Origin: Wenyingzhuangia sp. 2_MG-2023 | GTDB taxonomy: Bacteria; Bacteroidota; Bacteroidia; Flavobacteriales; Flavobacteriaceae | Assembly: GCF_030548295.1 (NCBI RefSeq) | Contig: NZ_JAUOSB010000012.1 | Span: forward strand, 27,012 to 91,011 | DNA: 64,000 nt | Reading direction: 5' to 3' | Shown: positions 27,081 through 35,498 of the stretch, one piece after another | How positions within the stretch are numbered: position 1 is the stretch's first letter | Layout: every line of letters starts with the position of its first letter | Notes under the pieces: generated by a model | The model's input: the letters and a program-made list of their open reading frames with translations, nothing else | The model's database searches: none | What the model was told of the DNA's origin: nothing | Position numbers and translations under genes: made by a program

Positions 27081-29684
27081 TTATTTTTTATTTTTACTTC
27101 TAAACTCCATCAACTCCTGCTCTTGCCCTGTAATAACTAATCTTAAATTTTCTATCTCTTTATGTAATTCTTGTACATCTAATGGTAAATCTATAGTTGA
27201 ATCTTGAACAGAAATAATATGTTCATTCTTTGATTCTTTTGACATTTTAAAATAATTTTCATCATATAAAAAAGGAATATTCGCAGGTTTGGATTTTAAA
27301 GATATAGTTGATGAACTTAATCCATTTGAATACGCTTTTATTTTTATTTCTCCTGATTTTAATGATGCACGAACTAACATTGTTGCTACTCCCATCTCCG
27401 TTTTCACAGGATTTAAATTTACCAATGAACCTTCACCTTCTATTGTAAAATATACTTCAGATGAAGCTAATACTTTTTTAACTCCATCAGTATCAACAAT
27501 TGTAGCTCTTATAGGTACAATATCTGATCCATCAGCAATCAAATCTAAACCTTCAGAAGACACATTTAATTTTACTCCTGATGTTCGTTCAGCATAATTT
27601 TTGTGCTGTTTCACAACAACTTCATTTCCTATCAATCCTTCAACAACCAATTCTATTTGATTTGTTTTTCTTCTCCAATTTGTATTAATCTCCGAAAAAT
27701 CAAACGCATCTTTAATAATAAAAGGCGGGTGTGGTAAATTTCTATATTTAGGATCTGTAGATGGTTTTATTATACCAATTACCTTACCTAACCATGTAAC
27801 TTTAAGTTTTTCACAATTACTAAAAAACACCATATCCTTAGGTGATATCTGAGTTAATTCATTTGCTGCAAAAACCATTGGACCTGTTTTAATACCATTG
27901 ACTTTATAGGTAGGATCGTATTGACTTTTATATAAATAATAAACATATTTTGGTAGCCTAACCCCGTTTAAAAGCCCTCCCCAAAAAGGATCTGGATGAT
28001 ACCCTCTTTGATGATCAATTCCCGCCCAAATAGCACCACCTAATCTTGATTTTGGTGTTGCATACCTATCACTTAAAGTAGCAGCTTGTATTAATGCTTG
28101 ATTTAATAAAGCACGTTCTCCCCATTCCATTTTAACACGAGTAGTAGCATTTTGAGATGACCAATTATCTACCTCATTTCCATCTCCATACTCACGATTA
28201 AACGAATTTACATTAGGATCTGTTCCATGATAATGCAAATCTAACCCTCCTTTCTTAGCTTCTTGATAATCTGTTACCGTAAACATTCCCGGAAATGGAT
28301 ATTCTTTATGTGCTATTTTATGCATGGTATTCATCGCATTCGCTGGCTGCTTAGGTGTTTCATTCAATGCTGTTTCCCACATTAATACAGAAGCCACATT
28401 TCTATCTCTTCTAACCAATCTACGAGTATCTTCATATAGTCTTTTTTCAAAAACTGGACTTTTAAAATTAAAAAAGTGCCACCCAGGATTTGCTGTTGTG
28501 GTTAACATCCCTAATTCATCGCAAGCATCATAAAAAGCGGGGTCTTGAGGATAATGACCTGCACGGATAATGCGAGAACCTCCCTCTCTTAATAATTTCA
28601 CATCTCTCCACTGGCCTGAATTAGGTAATGCATTTCCTATAAATGTATAATCTTGATGACGATTGACACCAATCAATTTATCTGTATAAGGCATTTTATT
28701 GATATACAATCCGTTTTTTCCTCTCATTTCAAATAAACGAATTCCAATTCGTGTTCTCATCGCATCTACAACTACTCCATTAATCAACAATTCCGTTTTA
28801 ATAAAATGTAAGTAAGGGTTGTCTGGGTGCCAAAACTGTACATCGTTAACAGTTAACAACTGTTTCATTTGTTTAGACTTTCCTGCTCTTAGAGTTAGTT
28901 TTTTAGTCGTTTTTTTAAGAAGATTAAAATTAGTATCCTCTAAAGTTGTCACCAATTCAATTTTACTAGTTTGCTTACTATCATTAATAACCTCTGTTCT
29001 AATTTCTAATTTAGCAGTATTGTCAGAAACATCAATAGTTCCTGCAAAAACGCCACCTCCAGCAACAGTATTACTTAATTCTGGCAATGTTATATGTGTG
29101 TTAGATGTTTGAATAATATAAGTATCTCTATAAATTCCTCCCATATAAGTAAAATCTAAACCTCTTTGAATTTTCCCTGGTAAATATGAAGTATCATCAC
29201 TATTATCAACCTTAACAGCAATTGTGTTATTTCTATCGTCACTATTAATTTCTTTACTGATATCAATAGTAAAAGGCAAATAACCTCCAAAATGCTCTGC
29301 AACTATTTTTCCATTTATCCATACTTTACATTTACCCATTACAGCTTCAAAATAAAGATATGTTTTAGTTTTAGGATTATTAGTTATTTGAAACTGTTTA
29401 CGATACCAAGCAATTCCTTGGTAATTTCTTCCTCCACTTGCATTTTCTCCCAATACTTCCAAACCATGTGGTATATTTGCAGCTTCCCATTTAGTATCAT
29501 CAAAGTTCACTTTTTCGGCTCCTTTGAGATCGCCTTTGTAAAATCTCCAACCTGGATTAAAATTAAAAACCTTTCTAGGTGTATTTTTCACCTGATAAAA
29601 ACCAGCTGTAGAAAAACTCTGAGCTTGCAACACATAACTACAAGCTAGAACCATAAAAAATACTAGATATTTTGATTGTTTCAT
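27081..29684 (-). CDS. GH2 family glycoside hydrolase with C-terminal coiled coil
   Basis: The 867-residue protein has a signal peptide (to about 21), the GH2 sugar-binding jelly-roll (FNPGWRFYKGD, about 40-190), an Ig-like domain (about 200-300), a TIM barrel (about 300-610) and extra C-terminal Ig-like domains. Candidate acid/base is Glu about 441 in ALNETP, and candidate nucleophile is Glu about 498 in NREYGD. The family includes beta-galactosidases, beta-glucuronidases and related exo-enzymes; the substrate cannot be set from the motifs. The last about 35 residues (QELHKEIENLRLVITGQEQE) form a heptad-like coiled coil, unusual for GH2, which may drive oligomerisation. The start codon overlaps the stop of the lyase gene upstream by 1 nt (TAATG), so the two are translationally coupled. 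Confidence 0.9.
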   Translation of the reverse strand: MKQSKYLVFFMVLACSYVLQAQSFSTAGFYQVKNTPRKVFNFNPGWRFYKGDLKGAEKVNFDDTKWEAANIPHGLEVLGENASGGRNYQGIAWYRKQFQITNNPKTKTYLYFEAVMGKCKVWINGKIVAEHFGGYLPFTIDISKEINSDDRNNTIAVKVDNSDDTSYLPGKIQRGLDFTYMGGIYRDTYIIQTSNTHITLPELSNTVAGGGVFAGTIDVSDNTAKLEIRTEVINDSKQTSKIELVTTLEDTNFNLLKKTTKKLTLRAGKSKQMKQLLTVNDVQFWHPDNPYLHFIKTELLINGVVVDAMRTRIGIRLFEMRGKNGLYINKMPYTDKLIGVNRHQDYTFIGNALPNSGQWRDVKLLREGGSRIIRAGHYPQDPAFYDACDELGMLTTTANPGWHFFNFKSPVFEKRLYEDTRRLVRRDRNVASVLMWETALNETPKQPANAMNTMHKIAHKEYPFPGMFTVTDYQEAKKGGLDLHYHGTDPNVNSFNREYGDGNEVDNWSSQNATTRVKMEWGERALLNQALIQAATLSDRYATPKSRLGGAIWAGIDHQRGYHPDPFWGGLLNGVRLPKYVYYLYKSQYDPTYKVNGIKTGPMVFAANELTQISPKDMVFFSNCEKLKVTWLGKVIGIIKPSTDPKYRNLPHPPFIIKDAFDFSEINTNWRRKTNQIELVVEGLIGNEVVVKQHKNYAERTSGVKLNVSSEGLDLIADGSDIVPIRATIVDTDGVKKVLASSEVYFTIEGEGSLVNLNPVKTEMGVATMLVRASLKSGEIKIKAYSNGLSSSTISLKSKPANIPFLYDENYFKMSKESKNEHIISVQDSTIDLPLDVQELHKEIENLRLVITGQEQELMEFRSKNKK

Positions 29685-31540
29685 TATTTATTTTTTTTTA
29701 ATCTAATTTTTAATATTGTTTCCTTAGATTTTATTGATTTTCTAGGAATACGTATTTCAATTCGTTTTAATTTTTTTATTTGTCTATCTAATTTTAATGG
29801 AGAAGGATCTAAAGAAACAACAGACATTTTATAATTAGGATGTGTAATATTTTCTAAACTTAATTTTTTACCATCTTTACTTAAAACAGCTCCAGTATTC
29901 GTAATTAAAACATCTGCAGTTGTTAACATTTGCCAGGTAATTAATTCTGTTTTTTCAGAAAACTCTAATTCATCTACAATTAATAATGATGTACCACTTT
30001 CTTTACAAAATGTCCTTTGAGCCTTTTTTATATTATCTCCATAAACAGGTGTTAAATCAAAAGTAACCTCTGGACTCTCTCCTTCTTTAAAATCAATCAT
30101 TTTAGCATAAGCCCCACTATTAAACAACTGATTATTAATAGTTAAAGTATTGTGACCGAAATTATTTTTAGTTAACAAAGTCCACCTATCACTTGTTTGA
30201 GCACTAGACCATAAATTAAAACCTTCTTTTTCTAATTCATGATACCCTTGTACTCCTGGATCTATAGCCCACCTAACCTTATCTAATTCAAAAACAAAAG
30301 AACCAGCATCCATATTACCATGGCTGATACTAGCCCTACCTCCTTTACAACCTAAATAAAATTGATGTTCTCCTTCACTTCTAAAAATCGCCAACGGATT
30401 ACTCCCATTTCCTTTCCAATTTAAAGGTAATTTCTCTCTTGATTTTTCGTTGAATTGAGCTAACCAAAGCATAGCAATACCATCAAACCTAGATAACTTA
30501 CCCATACTTTTAGGAGCTTTTAAAAAGCTTTCTTCCTTATAAAAAGACTTATTACCTGTTTTTGTTGCAAACCATGCTAAACTAGAATTTCCATTATCAT
30601 TCTGAAAATCCTCACAATCAGAAAAATTAAAATACCTCCCTGATGGGGCTTCACTTAATAATCTAAACACAGCACTAGCCATAAATCCAGGTACATCATT
30701 TGCTCCAAAATCAGTATCAAAAGCACTCTCAAACATACTATTAGTTGTAACGGAATATGCGGTTGCATAGTCCCAATATGTTGCCCCTTCTGGATAAGCT
30801 CCATCTGGTCCATAAGTAGCTAAAGCATTAGGCAAACCATCTAACGCTCTATGTATTGTTTTTGCGGAAATTTCACTATACTGATCTGCAACTACAATAG
30901 AAGCAGCTATTAAGCCACCAGAACACACTTGATTCCAATTGGTATTACTATAAGCTATATTCCATTTTTTGTTTTTTCTCCAAGATTTTTGTATTGCTTT
31001 CTCTAACAATGACTTTTTTGCCAATTCAATTGTTGTTTTGGGTAATTGGTTTTGAGTCCAATCTACAGCAATAGCAACTCCTAGAGCCATTTCCGCAACA
31101 TCTAAAAAATGAGAGGGATTCCAGTCTTTAAAGTTACAAACAGCTAAAACCTCATCATTAATTCTGTTTAGTGTTTTAGGATCCTCTTCCATTAAATAAA
31201 CAAATCCTAAAATATTTATTCTATACAAAAATTCACGGGAAACATCTAACATTCTTCTCCCCTCTAGAACTCTTTTTAAAAGTGGTTGCTCATAAATATT
31301 GGCCGCATTTAATTGAATTGCTTTGTACATATTAATTAAAACAGGATCTTTCTTTAGTTTTTTCTTAACCAAGTCAACTGTTTTTTTTGTATAAACAATT
31401 CTAGGAAGTGTTTTTTTTATCTCTTTTTTTAAATAAAGAGTAGACATCGGATTTTTTAATACAGGCTGTACATTTTGACTAAAAACACTAGTACAAACTA
31501 AGGTTATCAAACAAATATTTAAAATAAATTTTATGTTCAT
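29684..31540 (-). CDS. Heparinase II/III-type polysaccharide lyase
   Basis: The 618-residue exported protein has a signal peptide (to about 22), an alpha-helical toroid (about 60-370, with NTNWNQVCSGGLIAASI and PDGAYPEGATYWDYATAYS) and a C-terminal heparinase II/III-like beta-sandwich. The latter starts near residue 390 (FRSEGEHQFYLGCKGG) and contains ISHGNMDAGSFVFELDKVRW and FGHNTLTINNQ, the conserved His-bearing stretches of this fold. Such enzymes use beta-elimination on uronic-acid glycans and yield 4,5-unsaturated ends, matching the GH105 gene directly upstream. The fold is shared by several PL families (PL12, 15, 17, 21, 37 and 39), and I cannot choose between them. The C-terminus is very basic (Lys-rich, about 590-618). 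Confidence 0.9.
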   Translation of the reverse strand: MNIKFILNICLITLVCTSVFSQNVQPVLKNPMSTLYLKKEIKKTLPRIVYTKKTVDLVKKKLKKDPVLINMYKAIQLNAANIYEQPLLKRVLEGRRMLDVSREFLYRINILGFVYLMEEDPKTLNRINDEVLAVCNFKDWNPSHFLDVAEMALGVAIAVDWTQNQLPKTTIELAKKSLLEKAIQKSWRKNKKWNIAYSNTNWNQVCSGGLIAASIVVADQYSEISAKTIHRALDGLPNALATYGPDGAYPEGATYWDYATAYSVTTNSMFESAFDTDFGANDVPGFMASAVFRLLSEAPSGRYFNFSDCEDFQNDNGNSSLAWFATKTGNKSFYKEESFLKAPKSMGKLSRFDGIAMLWLAQFNEKSREKLPLNWKGNGSNPLAIFRSEGEHQFYLGCKGGRASISHGNMDAGSFVFELDKVRWAIDPGVQGYHELEKEGFNLWSSAQTSDRWTLLTKNNFGHNTLTINNQLFNSGAYAKMIDFKEGESPEVTFDLTPVYGDNIKKAQRTFCKESGTSLLIVDELEFSEKTELITWQMLTTADVLITNTGAVLSKDGKKLSLENITHPNYKMSVVSLDPSPLKLDRQIKKLKRIEIRIPRKSIKSKETILKIRLKKNK

Positions 31541-31558
31541 TTTTAATTACTCTTTAAA

Positions 31559-32701
31559 TTATTCTAAATTCTTATAATACTTGTATACCTCTGTACCAGC
31601 TGCTAAAAATGCCCCTGATCCGTAAAGCTCTGTGTAATCCTTAAAACTTTCACCAGGTGCTGCCCCTACAGGTTGTACATAGCCCAACATTCCATTTTCA
31701 TTTACACAAGACACCAAGGCATTCCAACTTTTTAACATTACATCTTCATATTCTTTTGCATCTAACACACCGTTGTTTATCCCCCAAGCCAAACCAAAAG
31801 TAAAAAAGGCAGTTCCACTAGTTTCCATATTAGGAAAATCACTTTCGCTACCTAAAAGACTAGCCGACCATGTTCCGTCTGTTCTTTGACGTTCTTTTAG
31901 AGTTTTAGCAATATCTTTAAAGACAGTCAAATAAAAATCTTTACCACTCCAATCATTAGGAAAATCAGGAATCATTAAAGCCAAACCGCCAAATACCCAG
32001 CCATTACCTCTAGCCCAAAATATTTTTTCTCCGTTTTTTTCTCTAACATTAAAATAACTTTTATCTCTAAAAAATAGTTTTTCTTCTTTATCCCAAAGCA
32101 TATTATATGTTTTATGATATTGTTTATCCATAAAATCTAAATACTTAGAATCTTGAGTAACTTTTGAAAGTTTTGTCCATACTGGTGGTGCCATAAACAA
32201 AGCATCAGACCAATACCATTGGATTTTTTGAGCTCTTTCTGTATGTAAGATTGAGTCAAAACGAGTCTGTGTAGGCAACAACATATTTTCTTGTTTATAG
32301 ATCCCATATAAATCTAAATAAAACTGTCCTACTGCTTGGTCGTCTGCATGGTAAACTCTATTGAACAATCTCCATTTATTTTTATTTCCTATATCCTTTA
32401 ACCAATTAATATATTTTAATGGACTGTCTGATATAGAAGCATACTCTAATAACCCCGAATAAAACGCTGCACAATGCCATTCCAGATCATGATAAGTATT
32501 TCTGTGATGCCAAGATTTTCTGTTTTTTGATGGCAATGCTCTATACATCCCCATGTCATCAAAAGTTCTAATTTGCCAATTGGCAACTTTTTCTGTAATC
32601 GCCTTTACTTTCTGAGAGTTTGATTTCTTCTTAAAAGCTATGGTTGAAAATAGTACGATTACTCCTAACGGCAACAACCAAATGAATTTTGATTTTTTCA
32701 T
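31559..32701 (-). CDS. GH105 unsaturated uronyl hydrolase
   Basis: The 380-residue protein has an N-terminal membrane or signal segment (IWLLPLGVIVLFSTIAF) and an (alpha/alpha)6-barrel of the GH105 family. Landmarks are VYHADDQAVGQFYLDLY (Asp120/Asp121), WYWSDALFMAPPVW (Asp166, the expected general acid/base), FWARGNGWVFGGLAL and ETSGTAFFTFGLAWGI. GH105 removes the terminal 4,5-unsaturated galacturonate or glucuronate created by lyases. It is encoded between a GH2 enzyme (7 bp) and the heparinase-type lyase (18 bp). This makes a classical lyase-then-hydrolase route for the PUL2 glycan. The family is distinct from the GH88 of PUL1, so the two loci handle different unsaturated products. Confidence 0.95.
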   Translation of the reverse strand: MKKSKFIWLLPLGVIVLFSTIAFKKKSNSQKVKAITEKVANWQIRTFDDMGMYRALPSKNRKSWHHRNTYHDLEWHCAAFYSGLLEYASISDSPLKYINWLKDIGNKNKWRLFNRVYHADDQAVGQFYLDLYGIYKQENMLLPTQTRFDSILHTERAQKIQWYWSDALFMAPPVWTKLSKVTQDSKYLDFMDKQYHKTYNMLWDKEEKLFFRDKSYFNVREKNGEKIFWARGNGWVFGGLALMIPDFPNDWSGKDFYLTVFKDIAKTLKERQRTDGTWSASLLGSESDFPNMETSGTAFFTFGLAWGINNGVLDAKEYEDVMLKSWNALVSCVNENGMLGYVQPVGAAPGESFKDYTELYGSGAFLAAGTEVYKYYKNLE

Positions 32702-32708
32702 TATTTAC

Positions 32709-34799
32709 TTATTCTTTTAAATTCCAATTTGTAACATCTTCTATAATTGAAGTTTCATCATTTGAAACTACTTTAATAACGTTCTTCCCTTTTCTTAACT
32801 TTACATTATCAAATATTACAATATTGATATCTGATTTATTTTTTAACGTCCTTATTTTCTTATTGTTTACATACAAGGTCACTTTGTTTAAATTGGTATA
32901 TACTTTTACCGTATTCACCTTTAAACTTCTTTCTTTATTACGTTTTTCAGTAATGTATAAAACCGGAGACTTGCTCCAATTAGCTTTATAAAAATAAAAA
33001 GCATCTTTTTTAACTTTTCTATCATATGTCACCAATCCTTTGTGATTTAAATTATTTACACCTCCTCTATTCCAGCCTGCAACAGAAAAATCAAACATAT
33101 TCCAAACAAAAGTTCCCCAAACAAAAGGACGATCTTTTAATATCTTCCAACTTTTCTCATGATATATAGAAGCTACCATTTCAGGAAAATATTTCCCTTT
33201 AGGTTTCTCTAATTTACTTATGTCTTGATGATTGATATTTCCTCCTGCTCCATACTCACTAATTGCAATTTTAATATTTGGATGATTTTTATGTGACTTA
33301 TCTAACCACACACCTAATTCCTCTGTGGAATTAGAATACCATCCAAAATATTTATTCCATGCTTGTAAATCTGTAATATTTCCCATGTTTGAAATCATAT
33401 CTCTATCACTTGCAGAAATAGTAAGTCTTGTTTTATCTATACTATTCGCTATTTTCTTTAACTCCTTAACTAATTTTACAGGCGGAGAATTTTTTCCTTC
33501 CCAAGCTCTTACTTCGTTCCATAGTCCCCAAACAAAAACACTTGGATGATTGTAATTTTGGTAAATCAATTCTTTTAGTTGTTGTTTTGCATTACCTTCT
33601 TCTCTTCCGCTCCAATCATGAACATTTGGAATTTCTGCCCATACTAAAATTCCTTTCTCATCCGCCAACTGATACGTTAAGTCAGAATGTTGATAATGAG
33701 ACAACCTCAAAGAAGCAGCACCTATTTCATCAATTAAATCCATATCTGTTCTTAATTGATTTTCTGTAACCGCTGGCCCTACCTGTTTCCACTCTTGATG
33801 TTTACAAACACCATTTAGACGATAAAAATCATGATTTAAAATAAAACCTTTTTCAGGATCTATTTCATACGTTTTAATTCCGAACTTCTGGCTTACTCTA
33901 TCAACTCCTTCTGTCGTTGTTAGTTTAACCTCTAAATTATATTGATGCGGGTTGATACGTCCATTCCATAGTATAGGATCTTGAAGTGTTAAATTTTCAA
34001 CTGCTACAAAATTAGCATCTGTAGCTATATATTCTTTTTCAGATTCTGCTACAACTTTATTTTTAGCGTTTTTCAACAAATAAGAAATCTTTAATTTTTC
34101 AGAATTAGATGGATTACTTATGTGAGTTCTAATTTCTAACTCTGCATTATTGTCAGTTAATTTTGTTGTTTCAACAAACACCCCTGATGAAGCAAAATAA
34201 GTAGGTGTTATATTACAAATAGGTGTAGAAAAAATTTGTACAGATCTATAAATACCTCCATAATGATTAAACAAAGCATCATCTACAGGTATTCTTTTAA
34301 AATTTGGTGCATTGCTAACATTAACCGCCAGAATGTTTTCTTTTTTTAAATCAATTTTATCTGTAATCTCGAAACAAAATGCAGAGTAGCCTCCAGTATG
34401 CTTTCCTATTTTTTTACCATTTAAGTAAACAACTGCTTCCTGACCTACTCCTTCAAAACGAAGATAGACTCGTTTCCCTTTCATACTAGTTGGTACTTCT
34501 ACTTTAGTTCTGTACCAAGTTTCCCCTTTATAATAACCTACATTATGAATAGCATCCATAGAATAACTATGAGGAATTTTTACTGATTCCCATTGTAGGT
34601 CATTTAACTGAGGGAGTTGTCCCTTATTATTAACTCCTTTAAAAAATTTCCAATCATTTATTTTTATGACATCTCTACCTTCTAAAAACGGTACTTGTGC
34701 TATTGTTCTTAAGCTAGGTGCTAGTATCAAGACCAATACTATTATTATTTTATTTATTTTCAAGTTCATCAATTGTTGATTATTATTTTTCTTAAACAT
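32709..34799 (-). CDS. GH2 family glycoside hydrolase (beta-galactosidase-like)
   Basis: This is a canonical GH2 enzyme: signal peptide (about 15-35), jelly-roll (DWKFFKGVN to EITDKI), Ig-like domain, TIM barrel and a short C-terminal beta domain. The acid/base Glu is in WGLWNEVRAW (about residue 429) and the nucleophile Glu is in ISEYGAGGN (about 514). Both are intact, so it should be active on beta-linked galactosides or related sugars. I place the start at 34799 (MFKKNNNQQ): it follows AGGAG closely and avoids the 22-bp overlap with the upstream gene that the ATG at 34826 would give. The ATG at 34769 is also possible and gives a normal signal peptide. It is 5 bp downstream of the fibronectin-type lipoprotein gene. 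Confidence 0.93.
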   Translation of the reverse strand: MFKKNNNQQLMNLKINKIIIVLVLILAPSLRTIAQVPFLEGRDVIKINDWKFFKGVNNKGQLPQLNDLQWESVKIPHSYSMDAIHNVGYYKGETWYRTKVEVPTSMKGKRVYLRFEGVGQEAVVYLNGKKIGKHTGGYSAFCFEITDKIDLKKENILAVNVSNAPNFKRIPVDDALFNHYGGIYRSVQIFSTPICNITPTYFASSGVFVETTKLTDNNAELEIRTHISNPSNSEKLKISYLLKNAKNKVVAESEKEYIATDANFVAVENLTLQDPILWNGRINPHQYNLEVKLTTTEGVDRVSQKFGIKTYEIDPEKGFILNHDFYRLNGVCKHQEWKQVGPAVTENQLRTDMDLIDEIGAASLRLSHYQHSDLTYQLADEKGILVWAEIPNVHDWSGREEGNAKQQLKELIYQNYNHPSVFVWGLWNEVRAWEGKNSPPVKLVKELKKIANSIDKTRLTISASDRDMISNMGNITDLQAWNKYFGWYSNSTEELGVWLDKSHKNHPNIKIAISEYGAGGNINHQDISKLEKPKGKYFPEMVASIYHEKSWKILKDRPFVWGTFVWNMFDFSVAGWNRGGVNNLNHKGLVTYDRKVKKDAFYFYKANWSKSPVLYITEKRNKERSLKVNTVKVYTNLNKVTLYVNNKKIRTLKNKSDINIVIFDNVKLRKGKNVIKVVSNDETSIIEDVTNWNLKE

Positions 34800-34804
34800 A
34801 ACTC

Positions 34805-35494
34805 CTATTTTGTGGTAAAGTTCCATACTTGACCAAAACTCATCCCTCCTTTCTTATCTACAATATTTACTTTCCAGTAATAAGTTGTATTCGTATCTAA
34901 ATTCACTTCTAAGAAATTTTCACTTTGTCTATTTGAAATTTTATGTATTGGTGGATTCTCAGTTCCAAAATAAACATCATACGCTAATAAATCTCCATCA
35001 ACATCTTCTCCTTTCCAAAATAAATTAATCTTATCTTCTTCAACTGTATTTTTTGTTTTTGGAGCTATCAACTCAGGTGAAAATGGTAAATAATTCACAC
35101 CCCCTGGACCTTCTGTGTAAAATTGAAAAACAGATGAATAGTCACTACTTAAATTCTTGGAATCAATTGCTTTTACTCTCCAGTAGTAAGCAATTCCTTT
35201 ATCTAGTGTTACTGTTGTATTGGTTGCAGCTACGCTAAGAGATTTATTTAATGTAGAAAACTGTGGGTCTTCTGATATTTCTAATAGATACGAAATAGGG
35301 TCTCCATCTGCGTCTATTGAAGCTTCCCATTTAAAATCCAAAACATTTGTAATACATAATAAATTGTCTGAAGGGTGTGTTAAGGTTGAAACAATAGATG
35401 GACTCTGATTTTGTTTTTCTGTAGTATCATTATCTCCATCTGAACAAGAATAAAACATGATTCCTAAAAACATTAAATATTTTATGTTTTTCAT
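34805..35494 (-). CDS. Lipoprotein with two fibronectin type III domains
   Basis: The 229-residue protein has a lipobox with Cys17 followed by acidic residues (YSCSDGDND), which suggests surface export. Two fibronectin-III-like domains follow. The first is at about 30-130 (DFKWEASIDADGDPISYLLEI and TVTLDKGIAYYWRVKAIDS) and the second at about 135-229 (NLFWKGEDVDGDLLAYDVYFG and TTYYWKVNIVDKKGG). There is no catalytic motif. It is probably a spacer or glycan-binding surface component acting with the neighbouring hydrolases. It lies 4 bp after the GH42/GH50-like gene. Confidence 0.85.
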   Translation of the reverse strand: MKNIKYLMFLGIMFYSCSDGDNDTTEKQNQSPSIVSTLTHPSDNLLCITNVLDFKWEASIDADGDPISYLLEISEDPQFSTLNKSLSVAATNTTVTLDKGIAYYWRVKAIDSKNLSSDYSSVFQFYTEGPGGVNYLPFSPELIAPKTKNTVEEDKINLFWKGEDVDGDLLAYDVYFGTENPPIHKISNRQSENFLEVNLDTNTTYYWKVNIVDKKGGMSFGQVWNFTTK

Positions 35495-35498
35495 ACGA

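Noticed and set aside
29292..29648. 118-aa plus-strand frame
   Set aside because: Antisense to the GH2 gene with intact catalytic motifs; no recognisable domain.
34800..34826. Longer start of the GH2 gene at 34826
   Set aside because: It would overlap the upstream lipoprotein gene by 22 bp and add residues before the signal peptide. 34799 or 34769 is more likely.
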